The position numbers and the translations under genes are program-made. This document shows positions 1 through 9,494 of a DNA stretch of 64,000 bases, piece after piece (the first letter of the stretch is position 1; each line of letters opens with the position of its first letter). The stretch lies in contig JAJDZT010000119.1 in assembly GCA_022824525.1 (NCBI GenBank), positions 22,557-86,556 on the forward strand, in the 5' to 3' direction. Below the pieces are notes generated by a model, which saw only the letters and a list, made by a program, of their open reading frames with translations, was not told where the DNA came from and did no database searches. The DNA comes from Silicimonas sp. (GTDB lineage Bacteria > Pseudomonadota > Alphaproteobacteria > Rhodobacterales > Rhodobacteraceae).

Positions 1-448
1 CTTTCGCGCGCCGTATCATGTCTGCGCGGATCTCGAGGTCTTTCGGCATGTAAAGCTGAAACCATCCCTGATCACCGATGTATGGCGCCAGAGTTTCGGG
101 CACCACGGTTGCAACCGTCGACATGCAATAGGGTATGCCAACTCTTGCACAGGCCGCGGAAAGCAGTTTCTCTGCACCTGGCCACATGATCCCCGACATG
201 CCTACGGGAGCGCAGCCGAACGGCAGCGGATAGTCGCAGCCAAGGAAGTTCGTTGAAAGGTCGGCCGCAGGTTCTCCTTCGAGGATCGCGGGCCAAAACT
301 GGATCTCACTCAGCGCGTCTTGGTTGCGCCGATGCTGGTCTTCGCGCCCCGTCGCGCTGTCGAGGTACTCAAAGACGAAATGGGGAATGCGACGCCGCGC
401 TCTTTTGCGCAGGTCTGATACGGCTGGATAGTAAGTTTCGAGGCTCAT
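1..448 (-). CDS. FMN-dependent alpha-hydroxyacid dehydrogenase, 3' end outside window
   Basis: Reading the reverse strand from ATG at 448 gives about 149 residues beginning MSLETYYPAVSDLRKRARRR. The features are those of the lactate/glycolate/mandelate dehydrogenase family: an N-terminal ARRRIPHFVFEYLDSATG segment, then PFGCAPVGMSGIMWPGAEK and WFQLYMPKD on the way into the FMN-binding TIM barrel. These enzymes oxidise 2-hydroxyacids to 2-oxoacids with FMN and often feed electrons to the respiratory chain. The catalytic His/Arg region lies beyond the left edge, so the substrate cannot be judged. It lies 63 nt downstream of an acyl-CoA dehydrogenase on the same strand and may be co-transcribed with it. 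The family call is firm; the substrate is unknown. Confidence 0.85.
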   Translation of the reverse strand, partial: MSLETYYPAVSDLRKRARRRIPHFVFEYLDSATGREDQHRRNQDALSEIQFWPAILEGEPAADLSTNFLGCDYPLPFGCAPVGMSGIMWPGAEKLLSAACARVGIPYCMSTVATVVPETLAPYIGDQGWFQLYMPKDLEIRADMIRRAK

Positions 449-511
449 GACGCACCTCAGACCAGAGAAATCGGAAACGTGCAATATGGCACCGGTTACC
501 CGGGAGTTCTT

Positions 512-1672
512 TCAGTAAGATCTTGGCAAATCAAGAACATGTTGTGCGAGGTAAGACAGGATCAAATTTGTCGAGATTGGCGCGACTTGATACAGGCGCG
601 TTTCGCGAAATTTGCGCTCAACGTCATATTCCTCGGCAAAACCGAACCCTCCGAAGGTCTGGATGCAGGCGTTGGCTGCTTCATTTGAGGCGTCGGCGGC
701 GAGGAGCTTCGCCATGTTCGCTTCGGCACCCGGATTTTCACCCATTTCGTAAAGTCTGAGGGCGTCCCGCACCATCAACTCGGCGGCCCGCATATTCGCA
801 TATGCGCGTGCAATGGGGAATTGGATGCCTTGGTTCTGGCCAATGGCACGCCCGAAGACAGTGCGTTCGCCGGCATAATCCACGGCCTTTTCAATCAGCC
901 ACTTGGCGTCACCAATGCACTCGGCGGCGATCAGTATGCGTTCTGCGTTCATGCCGGAAAGGATGTAGCGAAAGCCCTTTCCTTCCTCTCCGATAAGGCT
1001 GTCCGCGGGAATACGCAGATCGTCGAAGAAAACTTCAGTCGTTGCGTGGTTCATCATTGTGCGTATCGGTCGAATGGTAAGTCCGTTCCCGATCGCAGCC
1101 CGCATATCGACAAGAAATACCGAGAGCCCTGCGGTTTGTTTCATGCCTTCCTCAAGTGGAGTGGTCCGGGCCAGAAGTATCATAAGGTCGGAATGCTCCG
1201 CGCGACTGGTCCAGATCTTCTGCCCGTTCACGACGTAATCGTCGCCCTCACGGAACGCGGTTGTTTTCAAGGCTCCCGTATCTGTTCCCGATGTGGGTTC
1301 AGTGACTCCAAAGGCCTGCAACCTGAGTGAGCCGTCGGCGATGCCGGGCAGGTACGTTGATTTCTGTTCTTCGGAACCATGACGGAGAAGAGTGCCCATC
1401 GTATACATCTGCGCGTGGCAAGCGCCCGCATTGCCGCCAGACCTGTGGATTTCTTCGAGTATGGCAGCCCCCGCCGACAGAGGTAGGCCCGCGCCGCCGT
1501 ACTCCTCGGGAATGAGTGCAGCGAGCCATCCCGCCTTGGTGAGCGCTTGAACGAACTCCGTCGGATAGGCCATGTCCCGATCAAGTTGCCGCCAATAGCT
1601 TCCAGGAAAATTCCTGCATAGTTTCGCGACGGCCTCTCGAATCTCGGAATGGTCAGCGTTGTGATCGAACAT
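512..1672 (-). CDS. Acyl-CoA dehydrogenase family flavoprotein
   Basis: The 386-residue product has the normal acyl-CoA dehydrogenase length and domain order: an N-terminal helical domain, a middle beta domain (FGVTEPTSGTDTGALKTTA, then GQKIWTSRAEH), and a C-terminal helical domain (AFGRAIGQNQGIQFPIA-like, FGGFGFAEEYDVERKFRETR). It should be an FAD enzyme that dehydrogenates an acyl-CoA thioester and passes electrons to ETF. The ATG at 1672 was chosen because AGGAAA lies just upstream and the longer reading adds a non-conserved basic leader. The C-terminal segment where many family members carry the catalytic Glu in YEGT reads LYQVAPIST here, so the base is either elsewhere, as in the isovaleryl/long-chain type, or absent. 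The substrate is not predictable. Confidence 0.88.
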   Translation of the reverse strand: MFDHNADHSEIREAVAKLCRNFPGSYWRQLDRDMAYPTEFVQALTKAGWLAALIPEEYGGAGLPLSAGAAILEEIHRSGGNAGACHAQMYTMGTLLRHGSEEQKSTYLPGIADGSLRLQAFGVTEPTSGTDTGALKTTAFREGDDYVVNGQKIWTSRAEHSDLMILLARTTPLEEGMKQTAGLSVFLVDMRAAIGNGLTIRPIRTMMNHATTEVFFDDLRIPADSLIGEEGKGFRYILSGMNAERILIAAECIGDAKWLIEKAVDYAGERTVFGRAIGQNQGIQFPIARAYANMRAAELMVRDALRLYEMGENPGAEANMAKLLAADASNEAANACIQTFGGFGFAEEYDVERKFRETRLYQVAPISTNLILSYLAQHVLDLPRSY

Positions 1673-1811
1673 GGCGGGTTTCCTGAGGTGTGTTCGCATA
1701 TAGCTACGGCGAGGAGGGCGGGGGCCGCAAGGTGGCGGCCGACGAAGCTTGGCGAAAGAACAATGCGCGAACACCCTTTATCTTCCCGACACCACGCGCT
1801 ACCTTTTCATC

Positions 1812-4178
1812 ATGAGCGAGTTTGAGGACTTTCCGGATCGCGTGCCCCTGTCGCAGCAGGCTCTTTCTGCCCGCCCTGTCGCGTATCTGGACGATCTGAA
1901 CGCCCCGCAGCGGGAGGCTGTTGAGGCGCTCGACGGTCCAGTTCTGATGCTTGCAGGGGCGGGCACGGGAAAGACCAAAGCGCTAACCACCCGGATTGCG
2001 CATCTACTGAACACCGGCACCGCGCGCCCGAACGAGGTGTTGGCAGTCACCTTCACGAACAAGGCGGCCCGCGAGATGAAAACCCGCGTCGCCAACCTTC
2101 TTGGCCAGACCGTCGAGGGGATGCCATGGCTCGGGACGTTCCACTCCATCGGCGTGAAGCTTCTGCGGCGGCATGCAGAGCTTGTGGGACTTAAGAGCAA
2201 CTTCACCATTCTTGATACGGACGATCAGCTTAGGCTTCTGAAGCAACTGATCGTCGCTGCTGGGATCGATGAGAAACGCTGGCCCCCGCGTCACCTTGCC
2301 AATGTGATCGATGGCTGGAAGAACCGCGCGATCACGCCGGGCAAGGTTCCGACGGCGGATCATGGGGCATTCAACCACCGGGGCGCGGAGCTTTATGCCG
2401 AGTATCAAGACAGGCTGAAGACGCTCAACGCCTGCGACTTTGGCGACTTGCTCTTGCACGTGGTCACCATCTTTCAAGAGAACGAGGACGTTCTCGAAAA
2501 ATACCAGCGATGGTTCCGCTACATTCTGGTGGACGAATACCAGGATACAAATGTCGCACAGTATCTGTGGCTCAGGCTTCTGGCCCGAAGCCACAAGAAC
2601 ATCTGCTGCGTCGGCGACGACGATCAGTCAATCTATGGCTGGCGCGGCGCCGAAGTGGGCAACATCCTGCGGTTCGAGAAGGATTTTCCCGGCGCAAAGG
2701 TGATCCGGCTGGAGCAGAATTATCGCTCGACCCCGCATATTCTGGCCGCCGCGTCTTCCGTGATCGCAGCGAATACCGGGCGATTGGGAAAGACGCTCTT
2801 TACCGAAGAAACGGACGGCAAAAAGGTTCATCTCATCAGTCATTGGGATGGTGAGGAGGAAGCGCGTTGGATCGGGGAAGAGATCGAAAGCCTTCAGACC
2901 GGTACGCGGGGAATGGACGCGAAAAGCCTCAATGAAATCGCCATCCTCGTTCGCGCCTCCCACCAGATGCGCGCCTTCGAAGACCGATTCCTGTCCATCG
3001 GGCTGCCCTATCGCGTGATCGGCGGACCGCGCTTTTACGAGCGGATGGAGATACGTGATGCAATGGCCTATTTTCGGCTGGCTATCAGCACCGAAGACGA
3101 CCTTGCATTCGAGCGTATCTACAATAAGCCGAAGCGGGGTTTGGGTGACAAGGCATTCCAGAAGATCCAGCTCTCCGCGCGTTCGAATGGCGTGTCGCTG
3201 GTCGAGGGTGCGAAACTTTTGCTGGATGCAAAGGGGCTCACCGGAAAGGCTGCGAAGGAGTTGGCGCTTCTGCTCGATAGCCTGACGCGCTGGCATCAGA
3301 TGATCCGGGAAGAGCGCGATCACATCGAACTCGCCGAGATCATTATTGACGAATCCGGCTATCCCGAAATGTACCTATTGCCGCCGGACGAAAACGCGCC
3401 GGAAAAGCCGCGGAAGGCTCGCGATGCCGAAAGTGCCGGACGGTTGGAAAACCTGAAGGAACTCGTCAAAGCCCTGGAAGGGTTCGAAAATCTTCAGGGC
3501 CTTCTCGAGCATGTCTCGCTCGTCATGGACAACGCGAGCGACGACGAAGATGAAAAAGTTTCGATCATGACGCTTCATGCCGCCAAAGGTCTGGAGTTTC
3601 CGGCTGTGTTTCTTCCCGGCTGGGAAGACGGTCTTTTCCCGTCGCAGCGTGCAATGGACGAAAGCGGCTTGAAAGGGCTCGAGGAAGAACGACGACTTGC
3701 CTATGTCGGCTTGACGCGCGCCGAGGAATACGCAGTCGTAAGCTTCGCGCAAAACCGCCAGGTCTTCGGGTCGTGGCAGTCGCAAATGGCGTCCCGTTTC
3801 ATCGACGAGATGGACGCGAGTGCCGTCGAAGTCCTTGGCGCTGCCGGGGAGCATGCGACCGCCGAAGTGCAAAGTGACCTTTATGAACGGGCCAGTCGTG
3901 CCGACGGATACAACTCGCCAGGGTGGAAACGCCTGCAGTCCAAAGCAAACGCGCGCGGTATGAGCCAGCCGCGAGAGGCACGGAACACCGTCATCGACCT
4001 CAATGCGGTCTCCGCCTTCACGGTCGGCGAACGCGTGTTCCACGACAAGTTTGGCTACGGCACGATCACGGCGATCGAAGGTGACAAGCTTGATATTTCC
4101 TTTGAGAAAGCTGGCTTCAAGAAAGTCGTCGCGAAGTTCGTGAAGGCGGCTGAAGCGGCCGATGATATTCCTTTCTGA
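1812..4178 (+). CDS. uvrD: UvrD/PcrA-type ATP-dependent DNA helicase (SF1A)
   Basis: This is a 788-residue superfamily 1A 3'-5' helicase acting in nucleotide-excision and mismatch repair and in fork maintenance. Visible motifs are the Q motif LNAPQREAV (about residues 29–37), Walker A GAGTGKT (about 49–55), VDEYQDTN (Walker B, about 240), GDDDQSIYGWRGA, QNYRST (about 302) and, near the C-terminus, TLHAAKGLEFPAVFLPGWEDGLFP-like and EERRLAYVGLTRA segments. A small C-terminal Tudor-like module (VFHDKFGYGTITAIEGDKL) is typical of PcrA/UvrD and binds RNA polymerase in known members. The start at 1812 gives MSEFEDFPDR; the longer reading would run into the promoter region shared with the divergent acyl-CoA dehydrogenase. 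Length and motifs are complete. Confidence 0.96.
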   Translation: MSEFEDFPDRVPLSQQALSARPVAYLDDLNAPQREAVEALDGPVLMLAGAGTGKTKALTTRIAHLLNTGTARPNEVLAVTFTNKAAREMKTRVANLLGQTVEGMPWLGTFHSIGVKLLRRHAELVGLKSNFTILDTDDQLRLLKQLIVAAGIDEKRWPPRHLANVIDGWKNRAITPGKVPTADHGAFNHRGAELYAEYQDRLKTLNACDFGDLLLHVVTIFQENEDVLEKYQRWFRYILVDEYQDTNVAQYLWLRLLARSHKNICCVGDDDQSIYGWRGAEVGNILRFEKDFPGAKVIRLEQNYRSTPHILAAASSVIAANTGRLGKTLFTEETDGKKVHLISHWDGEEEARWIGEEIESLQTGTRGMDAKSLNEIAILVRASHQMRAFEDRFLSIGLPYRVIGGPRFYERMEIRDAMAYFRLAISTEDDLAFERIYNKPKRGLGDKAFQKIQLSARSNGVSLVEGAKLLLDAKGLTGKAAKELALLLDSLTRWHQMIREERDHIELAEIIIDESGYPEMYLLPPDENAPEKPRKARDAESAGRLENLKELVKALEGFENLQGLLEHVSLVMDNASDDEDEKVSIMTLHAAKGLEFPAVFLPGWEDGLFPSQRAMDESGLKGLEEERRLAYVGLTRAEEYAVVSFAQNRQVFGSWQSQMASRFIDEMDASAVEVLGAAGEHATAEVQSDLYERASRADGYNSPGWKRLQSKANARGMSQPREARNTVIDLNAVSAFTVGERVFHDKFGYGTITAIEGDKLDISFEKAGFKKVVAKFVKAAEAADDIPF

Positions 4179-4207
4179 GCCATTTTCTCGCAGCAGAGGA
4201 GATACTC

Positions 4208-4546
4208 ATGATCTACGACGCAGACAGTCCCGAAGGCTATCTTGCGGCTCTGGAAAACGACTGGCGCAAGGAAAAGTTGCTGGCGATCCGCGAGCACTTC
4301 CTCTCGATCGACGGTGTGACAGAGGGCATGCAATACAAGATGCTCTCCTACAAACGCGATAGCGATCCGGTTGCGATCATGAACGCGCAGAAAGGGTACG
4401 TCAGCATCTATATGGACGATCTCAGCGTACTCGACCCCGACGGTTCCCTTCTCAAAGGATACAATTGCGGTAAGTCATGCCTTCGCCTGAGAAAGACCGA
4501 CGGCATAGAAATCGTTCAGGAACTGGTGGCAAGACGGCTAAGCTGA
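4208..4546 (+). CDS. DUF1801-family small protein
   Basis: This 112-residue protein reads MIYDADSPEGYLAALENDWRK and has the DUF1801 (YdhG-like) signature: a helical start, 'VTEGMQYKMLSYK', and an alternating beta region 'QKGYVSIYMDDL'. The fold is frataxin-like, but no enzymatic role is established for the family. A clear AGGAG lies 6 nt before the ATG. It starts 29 nt after uvrD on the same strand and could be co-transcribed, but nothing ties the two functions together. It converges on carB with only 34 nt between the stops. Confidence 0.8.
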   Translation: MIYDADSPEGYLAALENDWRKEKLLAIREHFLSIDGVTEGMQYKMLSYKRDSDPVAIMNAQKGYVSIYMDDLSVLDPDGSLLKGYNCGKSCLRLRKTDGIEIVQELVARRLS

Positions 4547-4580
4547 CGGCCCGCGCGCAGCCTTCGAGGCCTCGCCTACA

Positions 4581-7500
4581 TCAAGCCCCTTGAAGCGAGC
4601 GGACCTCGAGAACTCCTTCGTTCCGCGACACCATCGCGAGAGCTGCGGCATGTGCCGCCGCGCCGGTCGTGAAATAGGGGATTTTGTCCATTAAGGTGAC
4701 ATTACGCATGGACCGAGAGTCCTCAATTGCCTGCGCCCCCTCCGTCGTGTTGATGACGAGGTCGACTTCGCCGTCCTTCATGACATCCACAATGGTTCGT
4801 CCACCTTCGTAGGCTTTGTTTACGACCTCAGAGGAAATGCCGTTTTCATTCAGGAACTTGGCGGTGCCTCGGGTGGCAAGAATCTTGAGGCCGAGGGTCT
4901 TCAGCATATCGGCGGTTTCGATCAGCTGGTCCGTCTTGTCTGCATCCCTGATGGAGAAGAAGACTGTTCCGGCCTCGGGCAGAAGTGTGCCTGCGCCCAA
5001 CTGCGCCTTCAGGAATGCTCGCGCAAAGTTGCGGTCCCAGCCCATCACCTCTCCAGTGGAGCGCATTTCAGGACCAAGCAGCGTATCGACGCCGGGGAAC
5101 CGTGCGAAAGGCATCACGGCCTCCTTTACGGAGAACCAAGGCGTGCGAAAGTCGGCCAGCGCCATGGGATCGCCCATCGGGATCACGACTTCGTCGGCAA
5201 CGGGGGCGTGCGGGGGTTTCGCCGGGAAGACACTCAGCTTCTCGCCTGCCATCAACCGTGCCGCGATAGACGCAATCGCGGAGTCTGTCGCTTTCGCAAC
5301 AAAAGGCACTGTTCGCGAGGCGCGGGGGTTCACTTCGATGAGATAAACCGCACCGTCCTTGATCGCGTATTGCACGTTCATCAGGCCGACGACCTGCAAT
5401 TCACGTGCAAGAGCTTCAGTCTGTCGCGTGAGTTCTTCGATGATGTCCGTCGAAAGCGTGTGGGGGGGCAGTGAACACGCGCTGTCGCCCGAGTGTACAC
5501 CTGCCTCTTCAATGTGTTCCATGATGCCGGACACATGCACCGCTTCTCCGTCGGACAATGCGTCGACATCCACCTCTGTCGCGCCATCGAGATAGCTGTC
5601 GAGCAGCACGGGGCTGTCGCCGGACACCACAACGGCTTCGCGGATGTAGCGCTCCAGCTGTGGCGTGTCGCGCACGATTTCCATGGCGCGACCGCCGAGA
5701 ACATAGGACGGTCGAATAACCAACGGGTACCCGATTTCCTCAGCGGCTGTCATCGCCTCGGCATCTGTATGCGCAATGGCGTTCTTGGGCTGCTTGAGAC
5801 CCAAACGGTTTACAAGATCCTGAAAACGCTCGCGGTCTTCAGCCAAGTCGATCGCATCTGGGGTGGTGCCAAGTATGGGGATGCCTGCATCGTTCAGGGC
5901 GTTGGCGAGTTTCAGCGGGGTCTGCCCGCCAAACTGCACAATCACGCCATGCAGTGTGCCGTTGGACTGCTCCGTGCGGAGAATTTCCATCACATGCTCG
6001 AACGTCAGAGGTTCGAAGTAGAGACGGTCTGACGTGTCGTAGTCGGTACTGACGGTCTCCGGGTTACAGTTGACCATGATGGTTTCGTAGCCGACTTCCG
6101 ACAGCGCGAAGCACGCGTGACAACAGCAATAGTCGAACTCGATCCCCTGGCCGATCCGGTTCGGTCCGCCCCCAAGGATCACGACCTTCTTGCGGTCTGA
6201 CGGCCGTGCTTCGCACTCGACGTCTCCCATAACCGGCGATTCGTAGGTCGAGTACATGTAAGGAGTTTGTGCCTCGAACTCGGCCGCACATGTGTCAATT
6301 CTCTTGAAGACTGCCGTCACCCCGAGGTTCTGCCGCGCACTGCGTACATTGTCTTCTGTTCGCCCGGTTAGATTGGCGAGGCGCGCGTCGGTGAAGCCCA
6401 GCATTTTGAGCTCACGGAGGCCCTGTTCGGTGAGTGGCAAACCGTTTTGACGGATTGCCTCTTCGGCGTCGATGATTTCGCGGATTCGATCGAGGAACCA
6501 CGGATCAAAGCTCGTAACCGCCTGGATGTCTTCATTGCTGAGGCCGTGGCGCATGGCTTGCGCGATAACGCGAAGCCGGTTCGGTGTCTGCTTGGACAAT
6601 GCGCCTGTGATGGCTGCCGTGTCTGGTGCACCGGGGATTTCGATTTCGTCAAAACCGGTCAGACCGGTTTCCATCGAGGCGAGCGCTTTTTGAACCGATT
6701 CATGAAAGGTCCGGCCAATCGCCATGGCTTCCCCGACCGACTTCATCGCAGTCGTCAGGTTAGGTTCAGAGCCAGGAAACTTTTCAAAGGCAAAACGCGG
6801 TATCTTGGTGACAACATAGTCGATTGTCGGTTCGAAAGACGCAGGCGTGACCTTGGTGATGTCGTTGTCGAGTTCGTCCAAAGTGTAGCCGACTGCAAGT
6901 TTCGCCGCGATCTTCGCAATCGGAAACCCGGTTGCTTTGGAAGCCAGCGCAGAGGAACGGGAGACGCGCGGGTTCATCTCAATAACAACCATCCGCCCGT
7001 CCGCCGGGTTCACGGCCCATTGGACATTGGAGCCGCCGGTTTCGACCCCGATTTCGCGCAGAACAGCGATGCTTGCCGACCGCATCATCTGGTACTCTTT
7101 GTCGGTCAGGGTCAAAGCGGGAGCGACTGTGATCGAGTCGCCCGTGTGTACGCCCATCGGGTCGACGTTCTCGATGGAGCAGACAATGATCGCATTGTCT
7201 GCGCGGTCGCGAACGACCTCCATCTCGTATTCTTTCCACCCAAGCAGGCTTTCGTCGATCAATACCTGAGCGACAGGAGAAGCTTCGAGGCCGCGCCGGC
7301 AGATTTCGAAATACTCATCGCGATTATAGGCGACGCCGCCGCCTGTGCCGCCCAGCGTGAACGCAGGTCGAATGATGGCAGGCAGACCAACGTCTTCCAG
7401 AGCGGCCATCGCAGCTTCCAGCCCCTTCGGGACGTCGTATTTGCCATCTGGCCCTTTCGGAGCGTCGACGATGGTCGCACGCGGGTTTTCCAGTCCGATG

Positions 7501-7913
7501 CGGTCCATGGCCTCCCGAAAGAGCTTTCGGTCTTCCGCCATTTCAATGGCGTCGCGCTTGGCCCCGATCATCTCGACGCCGAACTTGTCCAGTACACCCA
7601 TCTCTTCGAGGGCAAGGGACGTGTTCAGGCCGGTCTGTCCGCCCATCGTCGGCAGGAGTGCATCGGGGCGCTCCTTCTCGATAATACGCGCGACGACTTC
7701 TGGCGTGATTGGTTCGATGTAGGTCGCATCAGCGAGGCCCGGATCGGTCATGATCGTTGCCGGGTTGGAGTTGACCAGAATGACCCGGTAGCCTTCTTCC
7801 CTGAGAGCCTTGCAGGCCTGAGCGCCCGAGTAGTCGAACTCGCAAGCCTGTCCGATGACGATGGGACCGGCGCCGATAATCATGATCGACTGAATGTCGG
7901 TTCTTTTCGGCAT
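4581..7913 (-). CDS. carB: Carbamoyl-phosphate synthase large subunit
   Basis: The 1110-residue CarB makes carbamoyl phosphate from bicarbonate, ammonia (channelled from CarA) and two ATP, supplying pyrimidine and arginine synthesis. Two homologous halves are clear: the first begins [19 protein letters not shown] near residue 10 and the second [19 protein letters not shown] past residue 560. Each half has an ATP-grasp domain ([14 protein letters not shown] and [12 protein letters not shown]) with [22 protein letters not shown] metal-binding strands. The last about 140 residues form an MGS-like allosteric domain (FFSIRDADK...[15 protein letters not shown]). The length matches alphaproteobacterial CarB, which is slightly longer than the E. 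coli enzyme. ATG 7913 ([10 protein letters not shown]) was preferred over the upstream in-frame start because similarity begins there. carA is not adjacent. Confidence 0.98.
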   Translation of the reverse strand: MPKRTDIQSIMIIGAGPIVIGQACEFDYSGAQACKALREEGYRVILVNSNPATIMTDPGLADATYIEPITPEVVARIIEKERPDALLPTMGGQTGLNTSLALEEMGVLDKFGVEMIGAKRDAIEMAEDRKLFREAMDRIGLENPRATIVDAPKGPDGKYDVPKGLEAAMAALEDVGLPAIIRPAFTLGGTGGGVAYNRDEYFEICRRGLEASPVAQVLIDESLLGWKEYEMEVVRDRADNAIIVCSIENVDPMGVHTGDSITVAPALTLTDKEYQMMRSASIAVLREIGVETGGSNVQWAVNPADGRMVVIEMNPRVSRSSALASKATGFPIAKIAAKLAVGYTLDELDNDITKVTPASFEPTIDYVVTKIPRFAFEKFPGSEPNLTTAMKSVGEAMAIGRTFHESVQKALASMETGLTGFDEIEIPGAPDTAAITGALSKQTPNRLRVIAQAMRHGLSNEDIQAVTSFDPWFLDRIREIIDAEEAIRQNGLPLTEQGLRELKMLGFTDARLANLTGRTEDNVRSARQNLGVTAVFKRIDTCAAEFEAQTPYMYSTYESPVMGDVECEARPSDRKKVVILGGGPNRIGQGIEFDYCCCHACFALSEVGYETIMVNCNPETVSTDYDTSDRLYFEPLTFEHVMEILRTEQSNGTLHGVIVQFGGQTPLKLANALNDAGIPILGTTPDAIDLAEDRERFQDLVNRLGLKQPKNAIAHTDAEAMTAAEEIGYPLVIRPSYVLGGRAMEIVRDTPQLERYIREAVVVSGDSPVLLDSYLDGATEVDVDALSDGEAVHVSGIMEHIEEAGVHSGDSACSLPPHTLSTDIIEELTRQTEALARELQVVGLMNVQYAIKDGAVYLIEVNPRASRTVPFVAKATDSAIASIAARLMAGEKLSVFPAKPPHAPVADEVVIPMGDPMALADFRTPWFSVKEAVMPFARFPGVDTLLGPEMRSTGEVMGWDRNFARAFLKAQLGAGTLLPEAGTVFFSIRDADKTDQLIETADMLKTLGLKILATRGTAKFLNENGISSEVVNKAYEGGRTIVDVMKDGEVDLVINTTEGAQAIEDSRSMRNVTLMDKIPYFTTGAAAHAAALAMVSRNEGVLEVRSLQGA

Positions 7914-8009
7914 CGACGGTCCCCTCGCAGCTATCGAGCGCGCCACCGGTGCGCGCAAATTGTCGTGCGTTATAGGGATAAAGCTTCCGGGTGCAAGGGC
8001 CGGATGTCG

Positions 8010-9335
8010 TTATTCACCAGGCACCATTTGCGAACCGTGTTCGCGCAGACTTTTGCGTGGCAAAGCAAAGGCGAGAAGCGTGAGCGCTAGAAGGATCAAG
8101 CCGGCCGACGTTGTGGCGGATACGATCAGGTCTTCAAGCTCCCCAATCTCATGCAGACTCAGTATGTTCCGTACGATCACACTGAAAGGAGCCACACAAA
8201 GAACCAGCAATGCTCCGCCGCGCCAGCCCAATCGGTCGATCAGGATCGGCGCGAACACCAGGAACGTGATGTAATGGTAGAGCCAGCTCAACGGGGAAAC
8301 CCAGGAAATGGCGAAAGCCGCGACACCCCAGAGTAAAGGGTCGCGCATGCGGGTCACGAAGGCCATCGCACAAAGCACGGCCAGCGTTGAGACAAAAGCG
8401 GCGAATTCGATCGTGCGGGCAACAGGTGCTTTCAGTCCCGCTTCCCACATTGCGTTGCCGCCGGACGCTTCGGTGTTGAAGCTCTGCATCTCTGCTACCG
8501 GGATTGTCATGGCTGCAAGAAGTGGGCCCAAGGACGTGTTGGCCCCGGAGATGACGTAACTTGCCGAAATCGCGGACAGCTCGTTCAAGAAAGCGGCATG
8601 GTAGGACCATGGGGACACCATGAGCGACGCTGCCCCAAGGGCCGCACCGAACCCAGAAAACGCCAAAACCGCGCGATAGTTTCTCATCGAAAGCCAAAGC
8701 AGCGCGAAGAACAACGGATAGATCTTCAACGATGCGGCCAACGCCAAAGCGGCCCCTGCCATGACCGGTGCGCCGTGACGTTCCCGCTCGATCGCGAGAA
8801 GGATCAGGAAACTTACCAGAATTTGGAACTGGCCAGTATGGAGCGGAATGGTAAACGCCCATAATTGCGCTGTCATGAACAAGCCGACCGTCAAGAACTG
8901 CAAAAGCGACATTTCCGGTTTCAGAATGCGCCACGCCAGGAAGAAACAAGCCGGTATCAGAATGCGGTTGAGCACGGTGGCGAAGACCTTGAAGTCTTCG
9001 AACGTGTAGCCGGTTGTGAAATGTGATGTCACCCAGCCCCAGAGCGGCGGGTAGACGAAAGGAAAAATCGACATCTCCAGCCCGTCTTCCACCGTTTTGG
9101 CGATCCACGGGAGGGGCGGCTCCATCGTGAAGACCCCGTCGCTCATCCGGTAGATCAGCGCCGGGTCTCCCTGTTCGAAGAAATACCCTGCCAACCAGAC
9201 GGCGCGTAGATCGGCATTCGTGTTTTCACCAATCAGGACGGTGAGCGCGAACCAATACGCCACGGCAAGCAAGAACGCCGCCGACAGGGTGCGCGCCGAC
9301 GTCGTTCCGTTCTGAGGCCTGTTTTCCGGAGCCAT
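8010..9335 (-). CDS. GT87-like (DUF2029) polyprenyl-phosphate-dependent glycosyltransferase, integral membrane
   Basis: The 441-residue protein has about ten hydrophobic segments. After the first membrane helix comes a loop with NADLRAVWLAGYFFEQGDPALIY, the acidic 'D' arrangement seen in GT-C enzymes, followed by SIFPFVYPPLWG. Such mannosyl/arabinosyltransferase-like proteins take sugar from a polyprenyl-phosphate donor on the outer face of the inner membrane; the acceptor here is unknown. The start at 9335 (MAPENRPQNG) is a choice. An in-frame ATG at 9410 would add 25 polar residues, and neither start has a strong ribosome site. The gene is divergent from aspS across about 160 nt. Confidence 0.75.
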   Translation of the reverse strand: MAPENRPQNGTTSARTLSAAFLLAVAYWFALTVLIGENTNADLRAVWLAGYFFEQGDPALIYRMSDGVFTMEPPLPWIAKTVEDGLEMSIFPFVYPPLWGWVTSHFTTGYTFEDFKVFATVLNRILIPACFFLAWRILKPEMSLLQFLTVGLFMTAQLWAFTIPLHTGQFQILVSFLILLAIERERHGAPVMAGAALALAASLKIYPLFFALLWLSMRNYRAVLAFSGFGAALGAASLMVSPWSYHAAFLNELSAISASYVISGANTSLGPLLAAMTIPVAEMQSFNTEASGGNAMWEAGLKAPVARTIEFAAFVSTLAVLCAMAFVTRMRDPLLWGVAAFAISWVSPLSWLYHYITFLVFAPILIDRLGWRGGALLVLCVAPFSVIVRNILSLHEIGELEDLIVSATTSAGLILLALTLLAFALPRKSLREHGSQMVPGE

Positions 9336-9494
9336 TTCGCGACCCGTTTCTTGACTGCTTGCCCTGATATCCTGCTGTTTTGTGGCTTCAGTGTGTCGTG
9401 TTCGGGGCATTGGCGTCGCGCAAGGGGCTAACCCTTGCTTGACTTCCTGCGCGCGCCAAGGTGTATCGGCGCGGATGACTTGAAAGGATGCCCG

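Noticed and set aside
1749..1811. Upstream extension of uvrD from 1749
   Set aside because: The added 21 residues are not helicase-like and would occupy the divergent promoter.
6447..8090. Long open frame (547 codons) antisense to carB
   Set aside because: It is a mirror frame of a highly conserved gene in GC-rich DNA; no domain pattern and no start signal.
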